Position numbers and translations under genes: made by a program. From contig CAJQUW010001859.1 in NCBI GenBank assembly GCA_907163375.1, positions 806,001 to 870,000 on the forward strand: a stretch of 64,000 nt of DNA. Reading direction: 5' to 3'. Numbering within the stretch: the first letter of the stretch is position 1; each line of letters starts with the position of its first letter. Source of the DNA: Prostheceraeus crozeri. Lineage: Eukaryota > Platyhelminthes > Polycladida > Euryleptidae. Below the pieces are notes generated by a model that had not been told where the DNA came from, ran no database searches, and saw nothing but the letters and a program-made list of their open reading frames with translations. Below, in pieces: positions 32,654 to 41,104 of the stretch.

Positions 32654-32699
32654 TATATACTTTCATTCTCTTCATTCATTGGATGTTCATTCTGATTGG
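32654..32699 (-). promoter_or_regulatory. Mirrored CCAAT-CCAAT-TATA promoter
   Basis: On the minus strand: CCAAT at 32699-32695 and 32682-32678 (17 bp apart), TATATA at 32659-32654, 23 bp downstream of the second CCAAT. This geometry is identical to 19799-19846. It drives the PolB-N gene and may also serve the divergent + gene at 32773. Confidence 0.7.
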
Positions 32700-32772
32700 C
32701 TGCTTGTGTATACTTAAGAATTAGAAAAATGTTAAAGTTATCATTATTCAAAGTCAGCATTTCAAAGACAAC

Positions 32773-33210
32773 ATGACAAGTCCTCCAACAACACCAAATA
32801 CCGCATTGGAGTTCTCCTCTCCATGTACATCAGCAAAGGTGCTCGTTACACCAAATGCACCAAGAAAGGCGAAGGTGGAGAAGACATACAATCTCGACAA
32901 TATACGAAAGTTATCATTATCGGAGGATGATGAAGAGGAGTTGCCCGACCTAACAGGCATACGGTGGAAATATTTACAATATGATGCCGAAGGGGTGATG
33001 GAGATGACCAGCAAGTCGCACTTGCATCAAATATGGGAGTGGTACACCCCTAACTCCCAACCGCGAACCGTGGCGGAGTGGGCGTACATTGAGAAAGTGA
33101 GGGACGCTGCAGAAGAACGTTTAAAGCAGCTCAACTGTTTTTGTGATCTATGTGAAGTCAGACTCTGGGACGATATTGAAGATGAAGACCTTTTGAAATA
33201 CATGCCATAA
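32773..33210 (+). CDS. Unknown acidic Polinton protein
   Basis: 145 residues from ATG 32773. The N-terminus is Thr/Ser/Pro-rich. It has an acidic stretch (SLSEDDEEELPDLTG), a Trp-rich middle (IRWKYLQY, IWEWYTPNSQPRTVAEWAYI), and near the end a Cys cluster (NCFCDLCEV) followed by an acidic tail. It is divergent from the PolB-N gene across a shared 225-bp promoter region, suggesting early expression. AATAAA at 33209-33214 overlaps the stop. The family is not recognised. Confidence 0.6.
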   Translation: MTSPPTTPNTALEFSSPCTSAKVLVTPNAPRKAKVEKTYNLDNIRKLSLSEDDEEELPDLTGIRWKYLQYDAEGVMEMTSKSHLHQIWEWYTPNSQPRTVAEWAYIEKVRDAAEERLKQLNCFCDLCEVRLWDDIEDEDLLKYMP

Positions 33211-33222
33211 TAAATGTTTATT
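33209..33222. terminator. Overlapping convergent polyadenylation signals
   Basis: AATAAA on + (33209-33214) and TTTATT (33217-33222, AATAAA on minus) lie 2 bp apart. The minus signal could serve all three minus-strand genes between 33372 and 35682, which would then be 3' co-terminal. Confidence 0.55.
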
Positions 33223-33330
33223 TCGTATTATCTTTGCTTTCATACTGACTTACTTGAATGGGGCTTTAGTGAATAATTTAACCATGTATACTTTTTCATT
33301 TGGAAATAGTAGCACGCTTAGTCTAACTTG

Positions 33331-33362
33331 TAAAGAGAGACGATGGTTCGTTCTCGGGGACG
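33331..33362 (-). repeat. Family A repeat, partial third copy
   Basis: Carries GATGGTTCGTTCTCGGG in the same orientation as the ends of the two full family A copies, directly downstream of the minus-strand gene ending at 33372. Confidence 0.6.
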
Positions 33363-33371
33363 TGAATTTGA

Positions 33372-33626
33372 CTATTGACTGGAATAGTCAATGGGTATGA
33401 CGGTTAGGTTGTCATAGACCCTATACCGCCGAGGTCGTACTGGTGCATCTGGCACCTTTCGGATGCGAGTGGTATTTGGAGTCCATACCTCATCCGTCCA
33501 AACGATCCTCTTGATCTTCCCCTTCTTCTCATCCTCCTCATCCCACTCGTCGAGGATGACGAACTCGGGAATGCCGTTGTCTTCATCAGTGAAGACGGGA
33601 ATGTTGTCGGCAGATGTCGCTTCCAT
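33372..33626 (-). CDS. Small acidic protein, unknown
   Basis: 84 residues. Acidic N-terminal half (DEDNGIPEFVILDEWDEEDE), then a basic half with VWTPNTTRIRKVPDAPVRPR. TATATAAG lies on the minus strand at 33675-33668, about 42 bp before the ATG, implying a short leader. A partial family A repeat follows the stop. The family is not recognised. Confidence 0.55.
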   Translation of the reverse strand: MEATSADNIPVFTDEDNGIPEFVILDEWDEEDEKKGKIKRIVWTDEVWTPNTTRIRKVPDAPVRPRRYRVYDNLTVIPIDYSSQ

Positions 33627-33667
33627 CGTGACTTCAAATTGAATGAGAAGCGCTACAATCTTCTAGC

Positions 33668-33675
33668 TTATATAG
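33668..33675 (-). promoter_or_regulatory. TATA box
   Basis: TATATAAG on the minus strand, about 42 bp upstream of the ATG at 33626; no CCAAT box nearby. Confidence 0.5.
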
Positions 33676-33742
33676 GGTTTTCAACAATGAATTGCTCAAC
33701 AGCGAATCAGAATGCTTCAGGGATAGCAATCGACTGCATAAT

Positions 33743-33883
33743 GTTCAAGTTGACTGATAGCAGATTCAACTTAATGATAGTATTCGCCAGTCCGAAGACT
33801 GCCCAGGGCAAACCGCGAGGAGGTTCTATCATGTCTTGCCCCATGGTGGCCCTTAAGAGAGCCGATGGTTCATTCTCGGGAGT
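33743..33883 (-). repeat. Family A structured repeat, copy 1
   Basis: 141 bp, differing at 3 positions from 34219-34359. It lies 10 bp downstream of the minus gene 33893-34159. It contains a hairpin CAGTC-CGAA-GACTG and, at one edge, arms AAGTTGACTG and CAGATTCAACTT around an ATAG loop. It is non-coding in all frames and looks like a 3'-untranslated structural element or small RNA. Confidence 0.65.
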
Positions 33884-33892
33884 AACGTCATC

Positions 33893-34159
33893 TTACACCC
33901 TACCAATTCTGCTGAGAGAGTCTTTGACTCTCTCTTTGGTAGCACTGTCGACTTCCACACTAACTGGCACATGGCTAAAAAGTGGAATGTAGCGCCATTC
34001 CGTTGGATTGACAGCAGTTGCTGTCATCGGATTGCCAATCCGAGCAAGATTATTAAAAACTCTGTCTTGCTCCTCTAGCCTGACAAACTCCTCAAATAAA
34101 TTTCGCGGCCTTAACTGCGGTCCGCGAGGAGAGCTGACTTGACTGTTCGGCGTCTGCAT
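33893..34159 (-). CDS. Small protein, unknown
   Basis: 88 residues: N-terminal MQTPNSQVSSPRGPQLRPRN, then a helix-like FEEFVRLEEQDRVFNNLARI, and a C-terminal SVEVDSATKERVKDSLSRI. TATATAAA on the minus strand (34199-34192) is only about 33 bp before the ATG, so the mRNA would have almost no leader. Family A repeats lie on both sides. No family is recognised. Confidence 0.55.
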   Translation of the reverse strand: MQTPNSQVSSPRGPQLRPRNLFEEFVRLEEQDRVFNNLARIGNPMTATAVNPTEWRYIPLFSHVPVSVEVDSATKERVKDSLSRIGRV

Positions 34160-34191
34160 GATTGAAATGAAATGAAATGAGAGGCAGTGGT

Positions 34192-34199
34192 TTATATAC
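34192..34199 (-). promoter_or_regulatory. TATA box, very close to ATG
   Basis: TATATAAA on the minus strand about 33 bp upstream of the ATG at 34159, leaving an expected leader of under about 10 nt. Confidence 0.5.
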
Positions 34200-34218
34200 C
34201 CCTCTAACGCGACGCAAC

Positions 34219-34359
34219 GTTCAAGTTGACTGATAGCAGATTCAACTTAATGATAGTATTCGCCAGTCCGAAGACTGCCCAGGGCAAACCGCGAGGAGGT
34301 TCTATCATGTCTTGCCCCTAGGTGGCCCTTAAGAGAGCCGATGGTTCGTTCTCGGGAGT
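34219..34359 (-). repeat. Family A structured repeat, copy 2
   Basis: 141 bp, near-identical to 33743-33883, with the same predicted hairpins. It lies about 100 bp downstream of the coiled-coil gene and just upstream of the TATA box of the 88-residue gene. Confidence 0.65.
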
Positions 34360-34455
34360 GAATTGATGGGGTGGTGAAGGCAGGCAAAGATCTGCAATGA
34401 AAATGATATGTATTAGAATAGGATATACTATCTTATTTGCTTTTCACTTACCAAG

Positions 34456-35682
34456 TTAGTCATCCTTAGGCAGTCTCGCGGGCTTCCTGATTGAAAATTT
34501 GTGCAGATGCCCGCGCATACATAGAGTGGCGTGGAGGCATTTCTTACTCGAATGGCCATTATAACAGATTATGCTCTCGTCCAGACTTTGGTTGACGAGG
34601 ACTTCGCCGGCCAGATGGTTATCCCGAATAGGGATGTGGAACTCAAACAAACGATCCTCATTCACACGTTCCCACTCATCCCTCATGCGCTCCAACTTCT
34701 CACACGCCTGCCTCTCATCACCCCGCCGAGCCACAGTCCTCTCCAACTCAACATTCCTCGCTCTCAACACACTCATCTCCTTCATCATCTCCTCAAACTT
34801 CGCTTCTGCCTCTCCCATTCTCCTCTCCGCAGCACTCGCCCTCTTCTCACACTCATCATTCTTGTCTTCCAACACTCGCACATTCTCCTTCAACTCTTTC
34901 ACAACACGCCTCATACGGATATTCTCATCTGCCACCTCCTTACATTTCACCTCCTTCATTTTCAGCTCACTCAACTCACTCAACGTTCTCTCATTCACCT
35001 TCTTCAAACTTTCGTAGCGATCTACCAACAAAGCATGTGCCGCTTGCTGCGACACATGCTTCTTTTCCATGTCCTCATCCCACCGCGCCGACTGCTTCCG
35101 TACCCCACCACCCTTCACTATTGGGGAAGATGAGCTCTTCGGGGGGTCGCTAATAACAATATTGGATACCTCCGACGATGAAGAGCTCAACTTCCTCACA
35201 CACTTCCTCACTCGCTCCCTATCCAAATCCACATCATCCTCATCATCACTCTCAAACACTCTCTTCCGCCACTTGTCAGCCTTCAAACCGGCCACAGCAT
35301 TCTCTACCTCATTCTCCACAGCATTCCCACTAGCATTCTCCACAGCATTCCCACTAGCATTCTCAACAACATTCCCACTAGCATTCTCAACAACATTCTT
35401 GCCCTCTTTCCCCAACATTCGCTCCTTCTCAGCATTCATCAACTCCACAAATCTCAAATCGGTCACCAACCCTCCTGTGCACTCACCATGCCTCAAATAA
35501 AACTCGGCCTCCTGCCCAACAACCAACAGCACCCTGCACTTCACACAGGCAACCCTACTCAGGATAACCATGTGGTCGGCCCCTGCCTTCTTGATGTGGT
35601 CCTTGAGACCGTCTCGGGGGTTAATTCGGCCGCATACACACATTTTAATGTGGAACTTTTTATTTTTGTCATTGTTGACCAT
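34456..35682 (-). CDS. Coiled-coil protein with N-terminal Cys/His motif and internal repeats
   Basis: 408 residues from ATG 35682, which has a strong GCAGCCATGG context; a splice acceptor (TTATCTTACAG) lies just upstream, so the frame's earlier Met at 35739 is less likely. In order: a Cys/His motif (CVCGRINPRDGLKDH, CVKCR), tandem VENASGNV/AVENASGN repeats, an acidic-Ser linker (ESDDEDDVDLDRERV, SSSSSEVS), and a long coiled coil of about 140 residues. The C-terminal Cys/His stretch is CLHATLCMRGHLHKF. It probably oligomerises and binds nucleic acid or zinc. The family is not recognised. A GGTAAGTG donor-like site overlaps the stop. Confidence 0.6.
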   Translation of the reverse strand: MVNNDKNKKFHIKMCVCGRINPRDGLKDHIKKAGADHMVILSRVACVKCRVLLVVGQEAEFYLRHGECTGGLVTDLRFVELMNAEKERMLGKEGKNVVENASGNVVENASGNAVENASGNAVENEVENAVAGLKADKWRKRVFESDDEDDVDLDRERVRKCVRKLSSSSSEVSNIVISDPPKSSSSPIVKGGGVRKQSARWDEDMEKKHVSQQAAHALLVDRYESLKKVNERTLSELSELKMKEVKCKEVADENIRMRRVVKELKENVRVLEDKNDECEKRASAAERRMGEAEAKFEEMMKEMSVLRARNVELERTVARRGDERQACEKLERMRDEWERVNEDRLFEFHIPIRDNHLAGEVLVNQSLDESIICYNGHSSKKCLHATLCMRGHLHKFSIRKPARLPKDD

Positions 35683-35760
35683 GGCTGCGATTTTATCGTT
35701 AACTGTAAGATAATGAAAATTGTATAAGTTTGGAATCATGTAGTATACAGACTAAAGCAT

Positions 35761-36018
35761 AACACTTAGTGAGGAATGATAGATTTGAGTGTAGTGAGTG
35801 GCACTCGATCCCGTCGACAGCCCGAAGGCCTTGTACTGATCACTAGGGAAGTGAGAGATCTTCCCCAATACCCGCTCTTTACAGCTGAAGACATCATTGT
35901 CACTGCCCCGAAGTGGTAACAGGAACGCCGAGTCAAAGGTAGTGATCAGTAACTGGGATCTAGCCCCTCAAAGCTGCCTTAGACTGAGTTAAATTTCAAA
36001 TCTGATAGCAGATTTGAA
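35761..36018 (+). repeat. Family B structured repeat, copy 1
   Basis: 258 bp, differing at about 4 positions from 36088-36345. A perfect 12-bp stem (TACTGATCACTA 35834-35845 with TAGTGATCAGTA 35940-35951) encloses about 95 nt with smaller hairpins. The unit ends in a perfect 10-bp hairpin, TTCAAATCTG-ATAG-CAGATTTGAA (35995-36018). It is non-coding; it may be a structured RNA, and the strand is not certain. Confidence 0.65.
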
Positions 36019-36087
36019 TGTAGCATACGGCCTAGAACATAATATCATCATTCAACATTCAACTTAGTCAACATTCAACATAATATC

Positions 36088-36345
36088 AACACTTAGTGAG
36101 GAATGATAGATTTGAGTGTAGTGAGTGGCACTCGATCCCGTCGACAGCCCGAAGGCCTTGTACTGATCACTAGGGAAGTGAGAGATCTTCCCCGATACCC
36201 GCTCTTTACAGCTGAAGACATCATTGTCACTGCCCCGAAGTGGTAACAGGAACGCCGAGTCAAAGGTAGTGATCAGTAGCTGGGATCTAACCCCTCAAAG
36301 CTGCCTTAGACTTAGTTAAATTTCAAATCTGATAGCAGATTTGAA
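36088..36345 (+). repeat. Family B structured repeat, copy 2
   Basis: Direct repeat of 35761-36018 at an offset of 327 bp. Both long stems and the terminal ATAG-loop hairpin are fully preserved. Confidence 0.65.
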
Positions 36346-36859
36346 CTCAGGATACTTGAAAACCTTAGTCTATATGTTAAAACTTTGAAAAAACTGAAAA
36401 TTAAGAATTTTTTAAAAAATTCCGCATTTTACTACTCATACTACTTTTAAAAAATTTTATCAGTAGTAAAGACACTATCAAACTCTATCATACAAACTTT
36501 GAAGTAAGAAGATAGCTTGCCTACTTCAAAAGATAGAGTCCTTTGAAACACCCGATATCGGGAGCTCAGAGCGACGACCGTCGCTTACCTCGTCTTTCGA
36601 TGAAGTGATCAGACTTACGTTGTCGGGGTTTATATATGCTCGGAAGAAAACTTAAAATGGCTCTATCTCCGAAAGTATTCATCGTAGCGACATGCGGTTT
36701 GTTGCAAACGATTCGTCTTATCATTCTTTACAATATGACACCTGAACCATTCTCATATGACCACGGGAAGTTGGTCCGTCAGCACATGTGCATGTAACAT
36801 GCCACAAGTGAAAAAATTCCTAAGTGTGAGAGCTCCAGTGTGGTGAAAATTTTGAAAAA

Positions 36860-36990
36860 TTTAAAACTTCCGAATTTCGACCTGGGACCTTTACCAAAAC
36901 ATTTTTCATCAAATTTCACTGACCCCCCTCCCTCCCCCTCATTCAGAGAAATTTGATGAAAAATGTTTTGGTGACGGTCCCAGGTCGAAA
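36860..36990. repeat. Palindrome at inner edge of right repeat array
   Basis: The complement of the array module (AACATTTTTCATCAAATTTC at about 36899-36918) faces a direct-strand copy beginning about 36949, separated by a C-rich spacer. This forms a large inverted repeat. Confidence 0.7.
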
Positions 36991-37824
36991 TTCCACACTT
37001 TGGAAAATTTTCAAAATTTTACCCATACAAAGTCACTCTGACACTTAGGATTTTTTCAGGTAAGCGAGCTCCGACCTAAAATCTTGTAACCGCTCTAACT
37101 TTTGAACGGCTGGTCCGATTGACTCGCAACAAAAAATGTTGTCGAGCAGTTTTTCATCCTCTTTCCAATGCAACTCGAACGAACAAAATCCGTTCACTAG
37201 AACCAAAGTTAGAAGATTGCTGTCGGGGGGGGGGTCAGTGAAATTTGATAAAAAATGTTTTGGTGACGGTCCCAGGTCGAAATTCCACACTTTGGAAAAT
37301 TTTCAAAATTTTACCCATACAAAGTCACTCTGACACTTAGGATTTTTTCAAGTAAGCGAGCTCCGACCTAAAATCTTGTAACCGCTCTAACTTTTGAACG
37401 AAGACAGATAGGAACAAGCCGATTCTTTCACTGAATTTGTCTCACTCTTAGCTTTCAAACGAGCTATCGCACGACAAAATCCGTCCACTGGAACCAAAGT
37501 TAGAAGATTGCTGTCGGGGGGGGGGGGGGGGGGTCAGTGAAATTTGATGAAAAATGTTTTGGTGACGGTCCCAGGTCGAAATTCCATACTTTGGAAAATT
37601 TTCAAAATTTTACCCATACAAAGTCACTCTGACACTTAGGATTTTTTCAGGTAAGCGAGCTCCGACCTAAAATCTTGTAACCGCTCTAACTTTTGAACGG
37701 CTGGTCCGATTGACTCGCAACAAAAAATGTTGTCGAGCAGTTTTTCATCCTCTTTCCAATGCAACTCGAACGAACAAAATCCGTTCACTAGAACCAAAGT
37801 TAGAAGATTGCTGTCGGGGGGGGG
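36949..37824 (+). repeat. About 290-bp higher-order tandem repeat with poly-G runs
   Basis: The module beginning AAATTTGATGAAAAATGTTT starts at 36949, 37241 and 37540, and again at 37831 inside the TIR. Two module types alternate: copies 1 and 3 share one second half, copies 2 and 4 the other, a higher-order period of about 590 bp. Junctions carry pure G runs: 10 at 37225, 18 at 37516 and 9 at 37816. Confidence 0.85.
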
Positions 37825-38768
37825 TCAGTGAAATTTGATGAAAAATGTTTTGGTGGCGGTCCCAGGTCGAAATTCCACACTTTGGAAAATTTTCAAAATT
37901 TTACCCATACAAAGTCACTCTGACACTTAGGATTTTTTCAAGTAAGCGAGCTCCGACCTAAAATCTTGTAACCGCTCTAACTTTTGAACGAAGACAGATA
38001 GGAACAAGCCGATTCTTTCACTGAATTTGTCTCACTCTTAGCTTTCAAACGAGCTATCGCACGACAAAATCCGTCCACTGGAAGCCAAAATCGAAGCAAG
38101 CTGTCCAGGGGGGGGGGACGTCAGCCGAAAATTTTTTCTCTCCGATTGACTTGAAACTCACCCTACCGATGCAGAATTTCACGCTGAATCCGAATCTGAC
38201 CTCCGTTTTCTCATCCGATGCTTCGTTTTGACGCTACACACCAAAACGTCCCAAATTCTAACTCTGTCGTTTTTCGAAAAATGTTGAAAATTTTTTCTCA
38301 CCGATTGACTTGAAACTCACCCTACCGATGCAGAATTTCACGCTGAATACGAATCCGACCTCCGTTTTCTCATCCGACCACTCCTTCCACTCGAAACAAC
38401 CCATTTTACAACCCAACATTCAGCAGATTGCACGAAAAACATCACACACTATAGCCTCAAGACTAATCCTGGCTGTCGCCCACGTCAACCTAGACGGTCG
38501 CCCACGTCAACCAGGCGGTCGGACCAACTCACCCGAGTCTCACACTCTGTCGTTGCAGAGGGAGGGGAGTCAGCGAACATGTTGTGAACGTGAACCCACC
38601 TGGCCGGCACACCACGACAGACCACAACCTCTGTCGTTCCAGAGGGGGGGGACTCAGACCCGAAGCACCACGGCGGCCGACCACGACACTCTGCCGTGCC
38701 AGAGGGGGGGGGACGTCAGCGATGGCGGCCATCTTGCGCTATCCAGAAGTGGAGTTTTACTTACTACT
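37825..38768. repeat. Right terminal inverted repeat
   Basis: Complement of 18249-19520 apart from two missing 159-bp units, ending ...TTTTACTTACTACT at 38768. The open frame at 38310-38780 is the mirror of that in the left repeat and is not considered a gene. Confidence 0.9.
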
Positions 38769-38774
38769 ACCCTT
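38769..38774. repeat. Target-site duplication, right (ACCCTT)
   Basis: Identical to 18243-18248. Confidence 0.9.
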
Positions 38775-41104
38775 TTGTGAAGTTTCTGATTATGTAAGCA
38801 CCTATAAATATTTCAGATAGCAAAACTCCTAGGAGACATTTTTGTAATTTTCCAATTTTAACTTTTCAGTGCAAAGATGTATCAATATTCTAAAATTGAA
38901 TCAATGGAAACCGCCGATAGATGCCAATATTGGATAAATCTCTAAAAATGTTTTGTTAAAAATCACTAAAAACGTATCTTCAAAACCAATTAATTATCAG
39001 GATCATGTTTCATGCACGTCCACTAGACGTACATGCGATCAAGTTCAAGCCATACAAACACGATATAATAAGTCTCAATGTCTTTGATTTTCAACACCAC
39101 TCTCTCGTTGCAATCTCTTTTCGTAGACATTCCTGTTTCTCGGTTTATTTTCCATCAATCACAAGTTGTTGAGGTGTGGGATAGTCAATGCTGCATACGT
39201 AGAGAAGCTATGAAAATGCATAGCGGATGAAGCATGACGGAATTTACATTGGCCGTAGCAAAACTGCCATCAAATTATTTATCAAATGGCATATTGCTAG
39301 TACCGGTAGATCTAATATTTCTATCTACAATTCAGAAAGTTTCTAGTGAGTATATACTGATAGAATGCACATATCCGCATCATTACTAGTAGATGCGAAA
39401 TGATTATCACACATATAGGCCTCTTGCCAAGCTAAGGCTGCGTTGGCAACAACTTCACAAAAAATTTTAATGAAAGTGAGTGTGATCAAAAAGAATTTTC
39501 ATAGCTTCATTGTTTAGGCCTATACAGTGCTTTAGTCATCTCAGGAACAAGCCTCCCGAGCTGACGGAATAGCCTATCTTCAGAAAGGTGCGATTTTCCT
39601 CATCAATTTCTGCAATAAAACTGTTGACCAACATGTGCGTTGGATTTGATTATCTCTACATCGCCGGATTTATTTTGATTTTCTAAATACATTTTGAAAT
39701 CCTTCTTCGATTCCATCTGGATCCTTCTTTGACAAACATGACATTATATGATGCGGGCTGTTCATGCAAAAAGCATTCATGCTTAGTATACCACCAGCAG
39801 GCGTCTTCAAATCCAGTTGACTCGGTCCGCAGTTTCTTCTGAATCGATTCCACGTGAATATTTCAAGTGTTCAGCAGCTACATTTGGTCATTGAATTTAT
39901 ATCATGGCTGTTAGTTTGAGGAAGTTCTTCTATTGAGGTGGTTGAAAAGGTTAATAAGAACTGCTTGTCCTTCAATCTCACACCTTTCTCTCTCCTTTCA
40001 GGTTTCTCTCGCAGAGTATTTCTTCTATGTCAGCATATATGCCATACAACTCACTCATTTTCATAAACTGGACAGCTTTTCACTCAGAGTATACATATGA
40101 AACTTATAAGTTTGATTTCACTGATCCAAATAATCAATCTCCTACGATAACTCGGTACAACTCGGTGGTAGGCCTACTTTCTCAGACTCAGGAAAGTCGG
40201 TGTTGATTGATACTTCGAATTCCCTTACTTTTTCTTCATTCTTCATTATTTCTTGTCCTTCGTACAATTCTACGTAAAGAATAATCATCATAGAGCTTTG
40301 AATACATTGTCGATTCGTCATCCTTCTGGTCATTTTCATTTTGCCAGTCAAGTTTCTGTGGTATGCTTTCACCGCGTTCTCATATAGGGCCTATGCAGAA
40401 GAAGCATGCCAGCAAACCGTTCCCTGCCAACTTGATCATCAACAACATCGATGAAATCCACTATTTGTTGTTTCTCATCATCAGAACCCGAATACGTTCA
40501 TAATGAGCAAAAATCTGTTTCGATTCATGGCTTTTTCATAGTTTGGAGTTATACAAACATAGTTTGGTCATCAATTCCGCAAAGCAGCGGTATGGAAGCA
40601 TTTGGTTTTGTCTTGATAGCACTTGATGCTTATCCATAACAAATTGCTAGTCCAGATTTACGTTCGGTTCATAAACATGTGAATATTAAGAAAAATGTCT
40701 CCTAAGAGGTATAATTCAATTTTGATTTTTCAGTGTCATTAATAGAATTCACATGAACATGACATGTGAAATGTTATTTATCAAATAGACTTGCATTTAA
40801 TTTCCAAAGTTAGGAGTGAGTGACTTTTTACCTCTCCTTCAGTTGAAAGAATAAAATTTTCACGTTTCTTGATGAGTTTTGCGTCAATTCTATCATAGAT
40901 TTTCATCTTAGGATAGGAATAGTAACGTTATTATAATCATAAGGTTGACAAAATCATATGACAATTGATATGAGCAGTCCTTTGTTAGCTTTGATGCATT
41001 TGTTATGGGGTAGAAAACTACCTCCCAGAAGATAGAAACTTGGTCAAATTATCATTAACGATGACTTTGTACACAGAAAGGAACACAGAATTTCACACCT
41101 TATA
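38775..41104. other. Intronic sequence right of the Polinton
   Basis: No gene recognised. A pyrimidine-rich acceptor at about 39983-40001 is followed by a long open frame, but the peptide does not look like a Cys-loop receptor and the exon at 44900 fits better. Confidence 0.45.

Larger units (their letters stand above)
35697..36640 (-). promoter_or_regulatory. Upstream region of the coiled-coil gene: TATA, donor, likely 5' intron
   Basis: On the minus strand, TATATAAA (about 36636-36629) is followed by donor-like GAG|GTAAGC (about 36586) and ends with acceptor TTATCTTACAG near 35703. This suggests an intron of about 0.9 kb in the 5' leader, containing both family B repeats. Palindromes CCCGATATCGGG and AGCGAC-GACC-GTCGCT lie just inside (36548-36582). 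Confidence 0.4.
18249..38768. mobile_element. Polinton/Maverick (adintovirus-like) element, 20,520 bp
   Basis: It is bounded by 6-bp duplications and terminal inverted repeats of about 0.95-1.27 kb that start AG and end CT. It encodes the defining Polinton set: retroviral-type integrase with chromodomain, packaging ATPase, adenain-like protease, F54H12.2-type capsid protein, other virion-type proteins and the N-terminal part of a PolB gene. The PolB catalytic domain is missing, the protease has an in-frame stop and a Cys-rich ORF has a stop, so this copy is probably defective. The insertion lies in an intron of a Cys-loop receptor gene. Gene density and short spacings inside contrast sharply with the flanks. 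Confidence 0.95.

Noticed and set aside
34531-35133. 200-codon + strand frame and the frames at 34571-35017 and 35069-35500
   Set aside because: Antisense to the coiled-coil gene; His/Leu/Ser-rich composition reflects the complement of Glu/Lys-rich codons.
39999-40170. Possible receptor exon after a strong pyrimidine-tract acceptor
   Set aside because: Phase fits and the frame is open, but the peptide lacks receptor motifs and no clear donor follows; the exon at 44900 matches in phase and sequence.
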